NCBI RefSeq assembly: GCF_963259705.1
Contig: NC_081847.1
Coordinates: 89,732,546 to 89,796,545, forward strand
Source of the DNA: Myotis daubentonii
Taxonomy: Eukaryota > Chordata > Mammalia > Chiroptera > Vespertilionidae
Length of the DNA: 64,000 nucleotides
Direction: 5' to 3'
Both the position numbers and the translations under genes were made by a program. The notes under the pieces are model-generated. The model saw only the letters and a program-made list of their open reading frames with translations. It searched no databases and was not told the origin of the DNA. How positions within the stretch are numbered: the stretch's first letter is position 1; each line of letters starts with the position of its first letter. Below are positions 45,240 through 57,173 of the stretch, in pieces.

Positions 45240-48034
45240 TTGATACAGGCTATATTGGGGGAAAACATTCTCATTTTCAACTACATGTTAAATAAAAGAA
45301 ATTATTTTAATCCTGAGTGAAAGTAATTTCATGAGTTAATACATTTAGCTATAAACCAGTAACTTAAATATAATTACTAAAATTCTTTTAACTAAAAAAA
45401 TTTGCATTGGGATGCTTAATGTTGTCGTTAATAATTTTAAGAGAGTAAATTAAAGCTCTATGCCATTGTAGGAATGCCAGGTTTTTAAATCAGAAAAAAA
45501 TGAGTGCAATAATACTCACAAATTTATTTACTTACATACATTATTTTCCAATGAGATATTTGAAGAATCAGTACTAGGTGATGCAAACATTTAATCTCTT
45601 TGGTTATTTGTTTCTTTCAAGATTGGATTTCACAACCTATTTTAGTTAACTCATTACTCATCTTCCTTATTCTTCATGTGTCAAATAGAATAGTGGGCTC
45701 TCATTTCCCATAGTTCAAAACTCTATGGGGAACAACAGGTTTGACCCTCACAGGATGGCAAAATTGGAGCTATCCTGGCATTTACTCATCTATTCACACA
45801 TTCCTTGAGCTCAAGGACCTCTAAGGAATGTGGATGGGAGTGGGGATGCATGGATGTTTGAAGTAGAAAAAAAGTAGAGATAGGTGAGGGAGGTCATAGG
45901 ACTGGATTGGGTAAATTGTACTTAACAATCAGAAGACCATGATAGTAGAGGAGACAGTCTGTATTTTCCTATGTTTTCTCATATAGGAGGTGGTGCAGCA
46001 GAGTGGCTAAGGGTGTAACTGTATTTCAGCAGCTTGGATTGGACTGCTTTCTCCACCATCCCCTGGTTGTGATATCTGGGGGAAGATTGCCTCTGGTTAT
46101 TCACCTATCAGAGTAACTAGCCAGAGCTGTTGTGATGGTTAAATAAATGTAAAGCACTTAGAACAGTGTCTGGTCTGTAATACGTATTCATTACATGTAA
46201 AAAGTGGTTGCCAGGTTTCATTCTTCCTCCTCAATGAGCTTGCAGATCAAGGGGGTGAGTAGCAAAGACTTTAAGAATGCCAGAAAGAGCAACAGCTAAA
46301 TACAAGTCACTTATTAAACAAGTCAATGGAGATACCCCATGTTTTAAATAATAAATGAAGAATAGCATCTTTGCAGTGTAACTGTTTCCTGAAGACAGCC
46401 ATTAGGCCAAGTAGCCTGAGAAGCCCTTCTTTTGTTGGTGTGTATTTTTAGTGAGGTGCAGAAATCTTACGATGAAAAATAGACAATAAGATAGAAAAGA
46501 TAAAAGTCATGACTAAAATCAAGAATAATTTTTGGTCCGCCAAATTATTAACAAAAATAATTAATGTAACAAAGGCCTTGAAACAACTGTGTGTATATTA
46601 AGAAGTGACATTTCTACTCTAAGCATTTCTTTTCAGGATCTCCTGCGTTGGTCATAAACCTTAACTTCGGGCTGAAACGCAGCGTGTGTTGTTTTCATCT
46701 GAAGCACAAATGGCTTTCCATTAGTTAGAAATGCTTATTGTTACATTTTGAAAAGCAGTAAAAATATTAGTTTTGTTTTTATAATTTATTAAGCTCTAAT
46801 GGAAAGTGGATTTTTTTTAAGTTTAAATTTTTGTTTTAAAAGTTATGATTAAATTTTGAAGACCGCAAGGCAACACATGCACATACACTTAGTGGGGATT
46901 CTAGGTTATAATTAACTTAGCAATAGCATGGCATGGCAGAGGGGAAATTTGAAGGCCAAATAAGACATTGGAAATAGTCTCTGGTGGGACTGACACATCA
47001 CAGGGGCTTCATTGGGGGTAACTGTGCTATTCCTTTTGTAAAATGTATACACTTTAAGTATAATTAATTAGAATTAGTCTCAGATTCAAATAAAATAAAG
47101 TAACTGTAAATATCCTTGCTGCTTTAAACATACATATTTTTTATGATACTGAGTTATAGAAATATGTTTGTCAAAGAGAAAACTTGCACAGTTTAAACTG
47201 AATGGTGCTCATTAGCCCAGTGGGGCCATTGGGATAAAATATATTGTTGGAATTAAGTCTTTGGCTATTAGCATTTAGTCCCACTGCCATCTGGGATATG
47301 TTAGTCCTATTGTGGCTTTTACGGGGTGGCTTGCAGATTCTCGTCACTATGTGAAGGACTCTTTCAATTCCCGAGCCATCTCAGACTTCCCATAACCCTT
47401 TCAAAGAGGGTAGAGAGCATAGGACATTTTCATTTGTACTTTCTCAGATGATCTCTGCATGAAATTACTCTGTCACAGTTTCCAATCTACTGTTATCACA
47501 CCATGTTAGTTTTAGAGACTTCTCTCGGAGACTTGGCATAAGAAGTCATGTGGCATTTTGTGAAATGTCAGGATACATTCTGCTAACAATTATTATCTAT
47601 TTGAATGGCATTTCCTGGATTATTACTGAACATCTGAACCAGGACACCAAGCAATTATGGAATGTGCCCAACTCAGATATCCCTGAGAGAAAGGGATTGG
47701 CCACACTGTGAAGTCTCTAAGCCTTAAGGGGACTTACTTAGTGTAATTACCTGGCAGCCCCTAGTCAAGGCAACTTAGGGATGCCTCATAGCACTCACAC
47801 GGCCATGCTCTCCCAAGCCTCCTCCTGGCCATTGACAGGGCACAACAGCGGATCCATGGCAGTGATTCTAGAACCAGGCCATTGCGCCCCATATGGAACC
47901 CCTAAACTGGACCACTGTTGCCCCACTGGCTTGTCTGAGACCTCCTCAGAGCTGCACTGCAGCCGGGGGCTCATCTCACCACTCTCCTCTCTCATAAGGG
48001 GCTGTTCAGATCTTTTGGCCATAAAATAAATATA
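45240..48034. other. No gene recognised; one MIR inside
   Basis: AT-rich sequence with only the MIR at 45986-46210. 47680-48020 is GC-richer and unassigned. Confidence 0.55.
45986..46210 (+). mobile_element. MIR SINE
   Basis: Sense MIR: gcagagtggctaagggtgta, then agctgttgtgatggttaaat and aaatgtaaagcacttagaac with agtgtctggtctgtaatacg. The core is decayed. Confidence 0.75.
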
Positions 48035-48900
48035 CGTATATTTAATTTTTTTCTTATTGTTGGGTTTTAAAAGTTCTTTGTATATTTTGGATATAAGTCC
48101 TTTATCAGATCTGTGTTTTGAAAATAATTTCTCCCAGTCTGTGGCTTGACTTCTCTTCCTCTTAATAGCATCTTTCAAAGAGCAGACACTCTTCATTTTA
48201 ACGACGTCCAACAACATCTTTTTCTTTCATGGATGATGCCTTTGGTGTTATATTTAAAAAGTTGTCACCAAACCTAGATTTTTTTTCTGTTACTTTCCAG
48301 AAGTCTTATAGATTTGCATTTTACATTTAGGCCTAGGATCAATTTTGAGCCAATCTTATTGTGTCAAAAGCCCAAGGTTGGTTTAGAGTTTCATTTTTTT
48401 GCATGTCTATTTCTGGAAGCACCAGGACCGTTTGTTGAAAAGACTATCTTTCTCCACTGAATTGCTTTGCTCTTGTGTCAGAGATTAACCGACTACATTT
48501 TGTTTTGGTCTATGTCTGGCCTCTCTGTTCTGCTCCATTGATTTATTTGTCTGATCTTTCACTAATACCACATTGTCTTGATTACTGCAAGTTTATAATA
48601 AGTCTTGAAGTTAGATAGTGTCAGTTTTCAATTTGTTCTTTGTTTCTTTCTTTCTTTTTTTTTTTTTTACCTTCCCCTTTGTTTCTGCCTGGGTGTTTTT
48701 GGGGAGGTGGTTAATTGATCATTTGGTATGATTTCATTTTCTCTTCTCTTTTATGATATCAAACATACTAATTAAAATATTTTCAGGGGTTGCCATAGAC
48801 TTTGCGGTGTAAGTTATAACTAATTTAAGTCTACTTCCAAATAGTGTCAATAGCGCCTTCCTTACGTTTTCCTCAGTGTCCTCACTTGAGTGTTCCATCT
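48035..48900 (-). mobile_element. Old L1 ORF2 fragments, antisense
   Basis: tttgtatattttggatataa, gtcctttatcagatctgtgt and aataatttctcccagtctgt are the complement of the ORF2 C-terminal region; a frame on - (48050-48217) reads like its QATDWEKLFS..SDKGLISKIYKELL block. The right end (ttgccatagactttgcggtg) is a different, earlier L1 segment, so this is at least two pieces. Confidence 0.75.
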
Positions 48901-48981
48901 ATTTCCTTTTGAGAAAACTGCCCAGAGAGAGAGAGAGAGAGTTTGAGGTTTGTACTATGATGAAATATTAAATTGTAGGTA

Positions 48982-49269
48982 TCCTTTCTTGTAGTTTTTG
49001 CTAATCCTCACCTGAGGGTTTTTTTCCATTGATTTTTACAGAAAGTGGGAGGGAGGGAGGGAGGGAGGGAGGGAGGGGAAAACAGAGAGCGAGGAAGAGA
49101 GAACATCAATGTGAGAGAGACACATCGATTGGTTGCCTTCTGCATGCATCCTGACCTGGGCCAGTGCTTGAACCTGCAACCCCGGTACATGCCCTTGATG
49201 GGGGAATCGAACACACGACTCTTCAGTGCACAGGCTGATGCTCTAACCACTTAAAACACTGTCCAGGAC
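48982..49269 (-). mobile_element. Ves SINE, long variant with (GGGA)n expansion
   Basis: Reverse copy with the aatcctcacctgagggtttt end that marks the CCTCAGGTGAGG variant. A (GGGA)n run lies at 49049-49078. The flanks share tgtaggtat (near 48973 and 49270). Confidence 0.85.
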
Positions 49270-49270
49270 T

Positions 49271-50590
49271 GTAGGTATTCTAGAAAGCATGTGGATTGAA
49301 AGCATATCCATATACTTTATGACAAGAAGATGAATGAATGGAATCTTATGATGAACACTCAGGGGCACTTGCCTGTATAATGACTACAACTTACAGAAGA
49401 TGGCAGTAGGGATATCTGTAAGAACTTTACTGTTGAGGATAATTTAAAATATTCTTTAGAAAGCTGCCATAATAAACTTTAGCACATGAAAAGGCATAAG
49501 ATTATCTTCAAACTCCATACCATTAATGTTAGAGCAAAACGGTTCTGATCTTGGAATATTTTAAATCATATGTCATTATAGAAAAACAACAGTAATGCTC
49601 TTCTGGAACTTCTTACTTTTTCACTGTACATCGGTATGAATTTCTTACAGTATAAAAATGAATTAAGTTGCTGTAAGAAGAAATTTGATGTGAGCAAATT
49701 GAATTTGGGAGAATGCCTGCCAAAGACAATAATTTTTAATTTAGAGAAATTGATGTCATGCCACTCTTTCAGATATAATTAGATACCAGTTCCAATTGTC
49801 TACTGAGGACCCTTCTGGTCCATCTTAATAAAACATTACGATCAATAAATGGGAGAATTCAGCTAATTCTCTATGGCAGGTATGGTATACATTTAGTTAA
49901 TTTAAAGTGGCTCTAAACAATTCTGGTGTAAGTAAAAGAGGAGCCCAGAACATTCCATTGTTAAGTCTAATTCCTGAAATGGCCTAGCACTGTCAGGAGG
50001 TATATTAAAACTGTCATATGCACAGGTCTTGAGGACTAATTGGATAGGGATGATTAGGAAGAGAAAGCCAAGAACAACTGAAACACCAGGAGAAGGCTGC
50101 TACGTTTTTCTACAGTGAAAGGTTGTTTAGATTTAACCACCCATCTTTCTAATATCTATTTTCTTTCTTCCTAAAAATACATAGTTCAGTATGGCTCTGC
50201 TAATGGTTAACTTACTTTTTGTTCTTTCAAAATATGTTTTTGGAGGTCTTATTTTTGAATGATAGTTTTGCAGTGAATGTATTTTTATTTAATCATTATT
50301 TATTTTATGTACTATTAATATTTCATTCTCTCTTTGACTTTTATTATTGCTATAGAAAAAACCCTATTTCTATTTGTTCTATTTTTATAAAAAATCAGAT
50401 TTTCTATTTGCTAATAAGATCACCTATCTACTGTGTTTTTGTTTATAACAATAGATCTAGTATTGCTTTAATTTTGCAGTATCTGATAGCTGTTCTAATT
50501 GAGTTTCAGCTACAACCTTGCCCTGGGTTTCCTGAGATACCCATGTATCTTTACCCAAACATTCTCACTTTTGTTTATTTGAAGTTAATA
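49271..50590. other. No gene or repeat recognised
   Basis: AT-rich DNA. The 202-codon frame from 50219 runs into the MLT2 LTR and is hydrophobic and AT-driven, so not treated as a gene. Confidence 0.55.
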
Positions 50591-51414
50591 GGTGTATTAT
50601 TTTTCTATTGCCACAACAATTACCACAAACGTAGCAGCTTAAAACAACACCCCTTCATTAGCTCACAGTTCTGTGGGTCAAGTCAGGTCAGGTTGACTGG
50701 GCTGTCTGTTCTGGGTCTCACAGAGCTGAAATCAAGGTGCTATCAGGATGTATGCTCATATGGGGTACAGTGTTCTCTTCCAAGATCATTCCGATTATTG
50801 GTAGAATTCAGTTCCTTGAGATTGTAGGACTAAGATCCCCATCTCCTTGTTGGCTGTCAGCTGGGGCCATTCTCATCTCCTAGAGTCTGCCTACATTGCC
50901 TGCCACATGGTCCCTCAACCTTCAAAGCTGACCATGGAGAATATCCCTGGTGTCATATTCCTCTGATGCTTCAATTCTCTAACTCCCAGAAGAGGCACGT
51001 CCCTTTTTTAAAAATATATTTTTATTGATTTCAGAGCGCAAGGGAGGGAGAGATAGAAACATCAATGATGAGAGAGAATCATTGATCGGCTGCCTCCTAC
51101 ATGCCCCCCACTGGGGATCTAACCCACAACCCTGGCATGAGCCCTTGACCAGAATCAAACCTGGGACCCTTCAGTCCACAGGCTGATGCTCTAGCCACTG
51201 AGCCAAGCCTGCTAGGGTGAGGCATGTCCCTTTTAATGGTTCACCCAATTAGGTCCAACTCACCTTGGATAATATCCCTTTTGAAAGTCAATTGTATCAC
51301 CTAACAGGTTAATCACAAGAATAAAATCCATCATATTCCAAGTCCGGAGGATTAGGCATGTTTACCAGGGAGTAGAGTCTTTGGGGTTCATCTTAGAATT
51401 CTGCCTACAACAAC
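50591..51414 (+). mobile_element. MLT2-type (ERVL) LTR interrupted by a Ves SINE
   Basis: Left part reads TGTATTA..CTATTGCCACAAC, then gcttaaaacaacac and tcacagttctgtgg; the end reads gaattctgcctacaacaaca. These are landmarks of the old MLT2 LTRs. A Ves at 51008-51218 splits it, with its own TSD. The LTR is strongly diverged and carries no viral genes. Confidence 0.75.
51008..51218 (-). mobile_element. Ves SINE inside an MLT2-type LTR, with 16-bp TSD
   Basis: Reverse copy flanked by gaggcacgtccctttt (50992-51007) and gaggcatgtccctttt (51219-51234). It belongs to the 'GACTGAAGGGTCCC' subfamily. Confidence 0.94.
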
Positions 51415-51579
51415 AGGTGTATAGCAATTAGCAATGAGTCCTAATTAATTCAGAGAAAATTGTTGAATAATGAAATTTTTAGTAGTTAAAATTTTGTTTT
51501 GGGAGAAGAATCTAGCCATTGTTTTAGTATCTTCATTCAGATATTTTGAACTCCCATGAATAGTATATGTGTGTGTGTG

Positions 51580-51963
51580 TTACATGCCCTTGAGTTGGCT
51601 TTGGCTCCTGCTAACCCTAAGGATGAGTGATGGCCACTATGTCCTGTCCTCAGGGGCCCTGCTCAACTCCTGTAGACGCCTGTCTACGACTTCCCTCAGG
51701 GAGTCTATCTGCCTTATATTTGGTCTTCCTTTTCTCCTGCTGCCTTCTATTTTTCTTAGCACTATTATCTTTTCCAAAAGACGGTGTTTTCTCATCATGC
51801 GCCTGAAGTAGAACAGCTTCCGTTTTTTCATTTTTGCCTTCAGCAATGTCTTAGCCTGACTCTGCTCTAGGGCCCATTTGCTCCTCTTTCTGATGGCCCA
51901 GGGTATCTGTAGAGCTTTCCAGCAATACTGCCCGTCAAATGAATCATTTCTTTGTCCCATCAA
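51580..51963 (-). pseudogene. RTE-clade LINE, C-terminal part of ORF2 (minus)
   Basis: The minus frame contains RKLFYFRRMMRKHRLLEKII, LRKIEGSRRKGRPNIRQID and LQELSRAPEDRT. This matches the order of the BovB/MamRTE ORF2 C-terminus (RLKWFGHVMRR-type, LEK..LGKIEG.RRRGR, LRELVKDRE). The 108-codon frame starts at no meaningful boundary. A (TG)n run near 51564-51580 may be the remnant of an RTE-type 3' tail. Ancient, non-functional. Confidence 0.75.
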
Positions 51964-52049
51964 CCTTCTTCACTGTCATCCATAGCAACTGGGAATACAA
52001 GCAGGTGTCATCGGGAAATCTGAACTTGGGGTCAAGAATGAAGCAGGCT

Positions 52050-52570
52050 CCTGAATCTCTGTGAGGCCAACAACTTGTCCAGCACAACACACGCTTCAAA
52101 CAACCGAGCAGACAACTGTATACGTGGAGATCACCAGATGGCCAATACAGAAATTAAATAGACTGTGTAATTGGAAGCAGGAGCTGGAGAAGATGTTTTT
52201 CCTCTGCCAAGACAAGACCAGGAGCAGATTGTGGTACTGGCCATGAACTGTTAGTATCAAACATTAGAGTTAAAGCGGAAGAGCACTAAAATAATTGAAG
52301 TGCCCAAACATAACATAAATAACATTCTCGATGGATTTAAAGTCCACATAGAGAACAGATTTGCACATTAAATTTAATTGACCGAGAGCCAGCAGAACTG
52401 TGGACAGCAAGGAGAAATATTATAAGAGAAGAATGAGAAAAGACAATGCCAGAAGTAAAAAGAAAAGAAACATCAAGAAGGATTACTGATGAAACACTAA
52501 AAATTGTCAGAGACAGGCAAGAGGCAAAAGCAAAAAGTGACAAAGCAAGGTGAGAATCCTGAACGCAGTG
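52050..52570 (+). pseudogene. RTE-clade LINE, endonuclease/RT N-terminal part (plus)
   Basis: On the plus strand 52131-52253 reads SPDGQYRN-stop-IDCVIGSRSWRRC, then KTRPGADCGTGHELL, the end of the RTE endonuclease domain with its catalytic-type His (52242). Further on are LIDREPAELWTARRN near 52370 and TDETLKIVRDRQEAK near 52490. A stop at 52155 and frame changes make it a fossil. It lies head to head with the 51580-51963 segment, 87 bp away. Confidence 0.75.
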
Positions 52571-52699
52571 TTTCAGGGACTGCCACCTGGAGATACAGGT
52601 AGAGATAAACAGAACTATTACAATAGTCAATATACAGAGACAGGACAGAATTAAAAAATAGGGAAAGAGAGCTGTACCAAAAGGTTCCAAAAATAAAAG

Positions 52700-53259
52700 G
52701 AATATACTAAATATTTACAGTATGCAGACTTCTCATTCGGTTTACATTTTAACACTGTATTGCTCACATGTCGAATTTAAATAATTAATGGAGAGAGAAG
52801 GGAAAGTGAAGAGTGCGTTCTTGAATCTATTTTTCAATCACAAAGAGTTTTGCTTCTGCAGATATTCATTTAAGATTAAGACCTCTATCCAGTTTGCTTG
52901 TAACTGCTCCCTCTTTTACATCTTTGGCTAAAATTAGGATCTTATTCCAGGTATGGCCTTGCCGATTTCCCCCCATTAGCAAGAGTGACTAACTGAATGC
53001 CTGTGAAGGTCATCCATTCTGCTGCCTGGAAGTGGGGCCTGTGTGTGTGAGAGCCTGATCCACATCCGCCTTCAGGTTATCTCCTTGGGTTTGAATTCAC
53101 CCAAAAGGCAGGTGGTGAGAACAGTGGCGTGTCTTTCTTTGAAGCCTGTTTCAGGTCATGGCATATATTCATTGAAGAGGAAACAAGGTTGGGGAAGTTT
53201 GGGAATATGTTGTGTATCACTTACTATTTCCTGAGATAGATCAGGCGTCAAAAATGTGT
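52700..53259. other. No gene or repeat recognised
   Basis: Unique-looking sequence between the RTE fossil and the nhAT. Confidence 0.5.
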
Positions 53260-53267
53260 TTTTAGAC

Positions 53268-53500
53268 CAGTGACGGCGAACCTGTGACACGCGTGTCAGA
53301 GGTGACACGTGAACTTATTTTTTGGTTGTTTTTCTTTGTTAAATGGCATTTAAATATATAAAATAAATATCAAAAATATAAATCTTTGTTTTACTATAGT
53401 TGCAAATATCAAAAAATTTCTATATGTGACACGGCACCAGAGTTAAGTTAGGGTTTTTCAAAATGCTGACACGCCGAGCTCCAAAGGTTCGCCATCACTG
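53268..53500. mobile_element. nhAT MITE, 233 bp, perfect 8-bp TSD
   Basis: Inverted ends CAGTGACGGCGAACCT and AGGTTCGCCATCACTG, flanked by TTTTAGAC (53260-53267 and 53501-53508). The subterminal parts repeat short GACACG/CGTGTC motifs; the middle is AT-rich. This is a second bat-type hAT family, close to the CpG-rich island at 53880. Confidence 0.92.
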
Positions 53501-53853
53501 TTTTAGACCCTCAGACCAAAGGCCTGAATGCATCACTTTCCCCACCTCAACCCCCAGACACACAGAAAAGGCTTCCTTTCCTCCCGGATGGCTTCCCAGA
53601 TTTCTCAATCCGGCACCTTAGAACCACAACCAAACCCAAGGGAGCTGACCCCTGGAGTCCCCGTACTGCTCCGAGGGGCAGAAACAGGCAGGAAGGCGCC
53701 CTCCTGAGAGGAGTGATGATGGGGGGAGGGGGGCACCAGAAAGCCTTCCAGGACACGGAGATGAGGCCCCCTGTCCTGCGTCCAGATAAGCCTGTGCCCC
53801 ACCGACTCTAACCCTGACAACTGTGGGAAGGATGGAGATCGGGTCCCCAGTCT

Positions 53854-53859
53854 TATAAA
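53854..53859 (+). promoter_or_regulatory. TATA-like box upstream of the CpG-rich island
   Basis: TATAAA in the context cttataaaggg. It stands about 30 bp before the point where CpG density rises. Could be chance; no transcript evidence. Confidence 0.3.
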
Positions 53860-53879
53860 GGGAGAACCACTTCGGCAGG

Positions 53880-54330
53880 TGACCTTGGTTAGAAAGAAAG
53901 AAAAAAGCGCGGGGAGGTGGCGCGCGGGGGTGCCCTGGGCTGGGGCAGAACACGGGGAGGGGTGGCAGGACCCCGGAGGCCAGGGGAGCGCGCGCCTGGG
54001 GCTTGGTGGGCAGCGCGGTTGCCTGGACACCCGGTAACGGACCCCAGGGCCTCGGCTGGGCCTCCGGCGAGCCCGCAGGGTGGGCAGGCGCGGCGGGGAG
54101 ACCGGGGAGCCGGTGAGTGGGGCCGTGGGCAGCATCCAGACCTCAGCATCCCGGGTCGCCTCCCAGGCCTACATCCTCTTGGGATGAAGCCATCAGTTCC
54201 CAGTCCCTGCAGGCGGGCTTGGTGTGCCCCTGGGGGAGCTTGGGGGTAACCCCGGCCTGGGGAGGGATGGGAAGCCGCCCTCCTCCGGCCGCCCAGCTGG
54301 ACTCCACCGTCTAGAGCGGCACCCGAAGGT
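53880..54330. promoter_or_regulatory. CpG-rich island, candidate promoter / first exon
   Basis: The only strongly GC- and CpG-rich stretch in the window (gcgcggggaggtggcgcgcg, gagcgcgcgcctggggc, gcgagcccgc, gcgcggcgggg). A TATAAA motif lies just upstream at 53854-53859, and a consensus splice donor CG|GTGAGT at 54111-54118. Together these could be a plus-strand promoter with a short first exon (about 53885-54112). No long frame with codon-like content is evident, so a lncRNA or the 5' UTR exon of a distant gene are both possible. It could also be a bidirectional or unused island. Confidence 0.5.
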
Positions 54331-54544
54331 CCTGCCTTTTCCAACAGTCAGTCTTACCATTTATGTTGCCCATGAGGCCTCCTTGCGGTGACTCGCGCGC
54401 TATTTTGAATTGCTACTTTAATTCTTTCTGATAGCTCCTTTTTCAAGTATCTGCCCATCAAATACTGCCCGCCTCCTTGCGGGAGAGGCTGGGGATTGTG
54501 TGTCTTGATTGGCTTTCTAGCACCCAGGTGAGAGGACTGACCCG

Positions 54545-54655
54545 CAGCGCCTCCCTGCGGCAGATGGGGAAACTGAGGCTCAGAGCTGACACGTGACCCA
54601 GCTTCAGACTCGGGACATTAAATCACGTCTCCTGACTCCCAAGAGCATTTGCTGT
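54545..54655 (-). mobile_element. MIR SINE fragment
   Basis: Reverse MIR core: cggcagatggggaaactgag, gctcagagctgacacgtgac, ccagcttcagactcgggaca. It lies just downstream of the CpG-rich island. Confidence 0.7.
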
Positions 54656-54659
54656 TATT

Positions 54660-55528
54660 TCTTTCCTGACATTCATTGGCTGTTCAATAATATGGGAATT
54701 GACTTGGTTGCTTCCCAGGCCTAGTTATGATTGCATGATCAGCCTGGATATCTTGACCCAAATGTAGCATTCTCAAGACCACCCCCTCCCTGATCCCTGT
54801 TCCTTGGTTACACTATGACAACAGGTTGTAGGACACCACCTACCCAAGGGAAGAACTCAGAGGTGAACGGTTGACTATTTGTGAGACACATCCAACAGTC
54901 TGAAGGATTTTAAGTTGTTAGTTTACACTGAATTATTAGCTAAACATTTACATGGAAGGGTCATGCATTTTATTGTTATAGGCTTTATTAGTAACATATC
55001 CAGATAATTACCAGAACTATAAAAACATATGAGTTAATCCACTCATTCTCCAGGGTGAGGGAGCCCCATTATGTTGGGACCTGCCAGAGCTCCTATCCAC
55101 ACCCCGCCTTCTCTCTGTTCTTGCCGCAGACTCACCGAGCCCGTCACTCATCCTCAGAGTTTGTTCTTCCTGCCCCGCTCCCCACCCCAGTGAATGATAT
55201 CTGCATTCATGATTCTCTTTCCTTGTGAATATGGACTTCATTTTCCCACTGGTTTATCCCACCAGGCAGAACCATAACTGCCAAGAGCTCTGGACGCACA
55301 ATTCCCGACCCTCCACCCAACAAGGAAATCCAGAAAGGTCCTGGGACCGACACTCCTTAACCTCATTCAGTGCACCTGCCCGTCTCTAGAATCTTCATGT
55401 TGGGATAGGGCTACGAGGTTTGACAGCAATCCATCAAACCTTGTTTGAATAGAGTGGGAAAATAATTTCTCAAAAGAAAGGCACCCTCTTTCTTTTAAAA
55501 GAAGGAGAGTCAGCAACAATAGTTGTCT
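54660..55528. other. No gene or repeat recognised
   Basis: Mid-GC flank downstream of the CpG-rich island. No acceptor-plus-frame combination convincing enough to call a second exon. Confidence 0.5.
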
Positions 55529-55536
55529 GTCTAGAG

Positions 55537-55827
55537 CAGCGGTTCTCAACCTGTGGGTCGTGACCCCTTCACAGGGGTCACCTAAGACCATCGGAAAACA
55601 CATATATAATTACATATTGTTTTTGTGATTAATCACTATGCTATCATTATGTTCAATTTGTAACAATGAAAATACATCCTGCATATCAGATATTTACATG
55701 ACGATTCATAACAGTAGCAAAATTACAGTTATGAAGTAGCAACGGAAATAATTTTATGGTTGGGGGTTACCTCAACATGAGGAACTGTATTAAAGGGTCG
55801 CGGCATTCGGAAGGTTGAAAACCACTG
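55537..55827 (+). mobile_element. SPIN-like hAT MITE, 291 bp, perfect TSD
   Basis: Flanked by GTCTAGAG (55529-55536 and 55828-55835), matching the nTCTAGAn target preference of hATs. Starts CAGCGGTTCTCAACCTG and ends with its inverted partner. It lacks about 20 bp near the left end that the 58802 copy keeps. SPIN elements are known to have spread by horizontal transfer among tetrapods; the family call is from remembered terminal sequence. Confidence 0.85.
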
Positions 55828-56189
55828 GTCTAGAGTGTATCCAGGCATATGACACTGAAGCCTCATGGGACTGCTGGCTACAGGATTGCGAAGGTGCTGG
55901 ACACTGGAGTCCAGACAACATGGAAAGAGGCTGTATGATAAGAAAGGACAAGCATAGAGATTAAGCTGGAATGCTCAACGGAGTAGAGGAATCTGTGCTG
56001 TGGTAAGGATGGAGGGAGAGAACTGGACTGATCAGAAGCCTTTGGATTAGGTGCCTGGATGACAAGGTGTACGCCCACAAGCAGATGGGTTGCATGGGTG
56101 AGCCTTGATAATCATGCTATCTGTTTTCTGCACAATAATACCACTAATAAATACAGAAGGCATTTTAAAATTGGTGTTGAACATTTAAC

Positions 56190-56660
56190 CTCAGTTATAA
56201 TGCTGTGAAAACAAAGACCACCCAAATGAAGACAGACAGCAGCAACTTATTCAGAGCTTGCTGAAGCAAGCGAGTCAGCCGGCATCACTTGTGTTTGGCA
56301 GACACTCAAAGGCAAGCAGGGGTGTGGGAAAGTTTTACAGTGGAAAAGGGCAGGCTTCAGGTGTGCTCTGACTCGAGGCTGTTGACATGGGGACGCTGGA
56401 GGGGGGCTGACTAGCAGTGGGGGCATCCTCGGTGACTGGCTTGGGAGCTCATTTGGCTTCCTCTGGTCAGTCCTGCGTTAGAAGCACAGGCGAATATTAG
56501 GCAAGCTGGCAGTCATTGACAAAGTCCTGATTGTTCTGGGCTGATTACCGCAGAGGTTGTGGTTTGGCTTCCTGGACTGGTGGGTGCAGAGGTTGTGGGC
56601 TAGAATTATATTTTTATATGTAGGCTGGCTATTGTCCATTTGTGCTAGTATATCAGTCTC
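56190..56660. mobile_element. Possible old LTR, unassigned
   Basis: About 470 bp of GC-richer sequence with a direct repeat of gcagaggttgtgg (near 56551 and 56586) and text such as cttattcagagcttgctgaagcaag that I associate with old mammalian LTRs. Neither the ends nor the family can be set by eye. Confidence 0.3.
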
Positions 56661-56814
56661 TCAATGCTCATAAAAATTCAGTTAGGTTACATTTAATTTT
56701 ACCGTTATTATAGAAAACCGAGATATCGAGCTATGTGGACAGGTTAAGTATTGAATTCATGAACATTTAATTTGTTAATGAACCCTCATTCATTGACTTT
56801 AAACCATTAGCACT

Positions 56815-57035
56815 TATTAAGCATTTATTATATGCTGGTCAGTGGACTAAACATTATATTAATCCTCACAGTCATAGAGTGAAGCATTACTGTTTTCACC
56901 GTTTTTTTCGGAGGAGGAGACTGGTGCTCAGATACAATAAGCACACTTCTCCAGGTCATATTGCTAGGAAGGCGGCCATCTGGAATGGAATCCCACATCT
57001 GACTTTAAAGCTCTGTTCTTTGGCACTTGATTAAA
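56815..57035 (-). mobile_element. MIR SINE
   Basis: Reverse MIR, nearly full length: aagcatttattatatgctgg, ttaatcctcacagtcataga, ctcagatacaataagcacac, tggaatggaatcccacatct, aaagctctgttctttggcac. Confidence 0.8.
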
Positions 57036-57173
57036 CTGTCTGATCATCTCCTACTTTGATCACTGTATCACTTTATTTCACCTTAGTTCGAATCTATGAG
57101 TGTTACCATCTGGCCTCCTTTCCTGGGTATTTACAGGATGTTTGTGTGAAAAAGGCAACAAAAAGACCTTGCT

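Noticed and set aside
47795..48217. 140-codon minus frame as a host gene
   Set aside because: Its N-terminal part is L1 ORF2 C-terminal sequence; the rest is unassigned DNA read through by chance.
50219..50827. 202-codon frame, longest non-LINE frame on the plus strand
   Set aside because: AT-driven hydrophobic composition, no domain, and its last third runs into an MLT2-type LTR.
53605..54344. Several overlapping open frames of 110-176 codons on both strands
   Set aside because: They lie in the CpG/GC-rich island, where stop codons are rare by composition. Proline/arginine-rich products, no domain, frames overlap on both strands.
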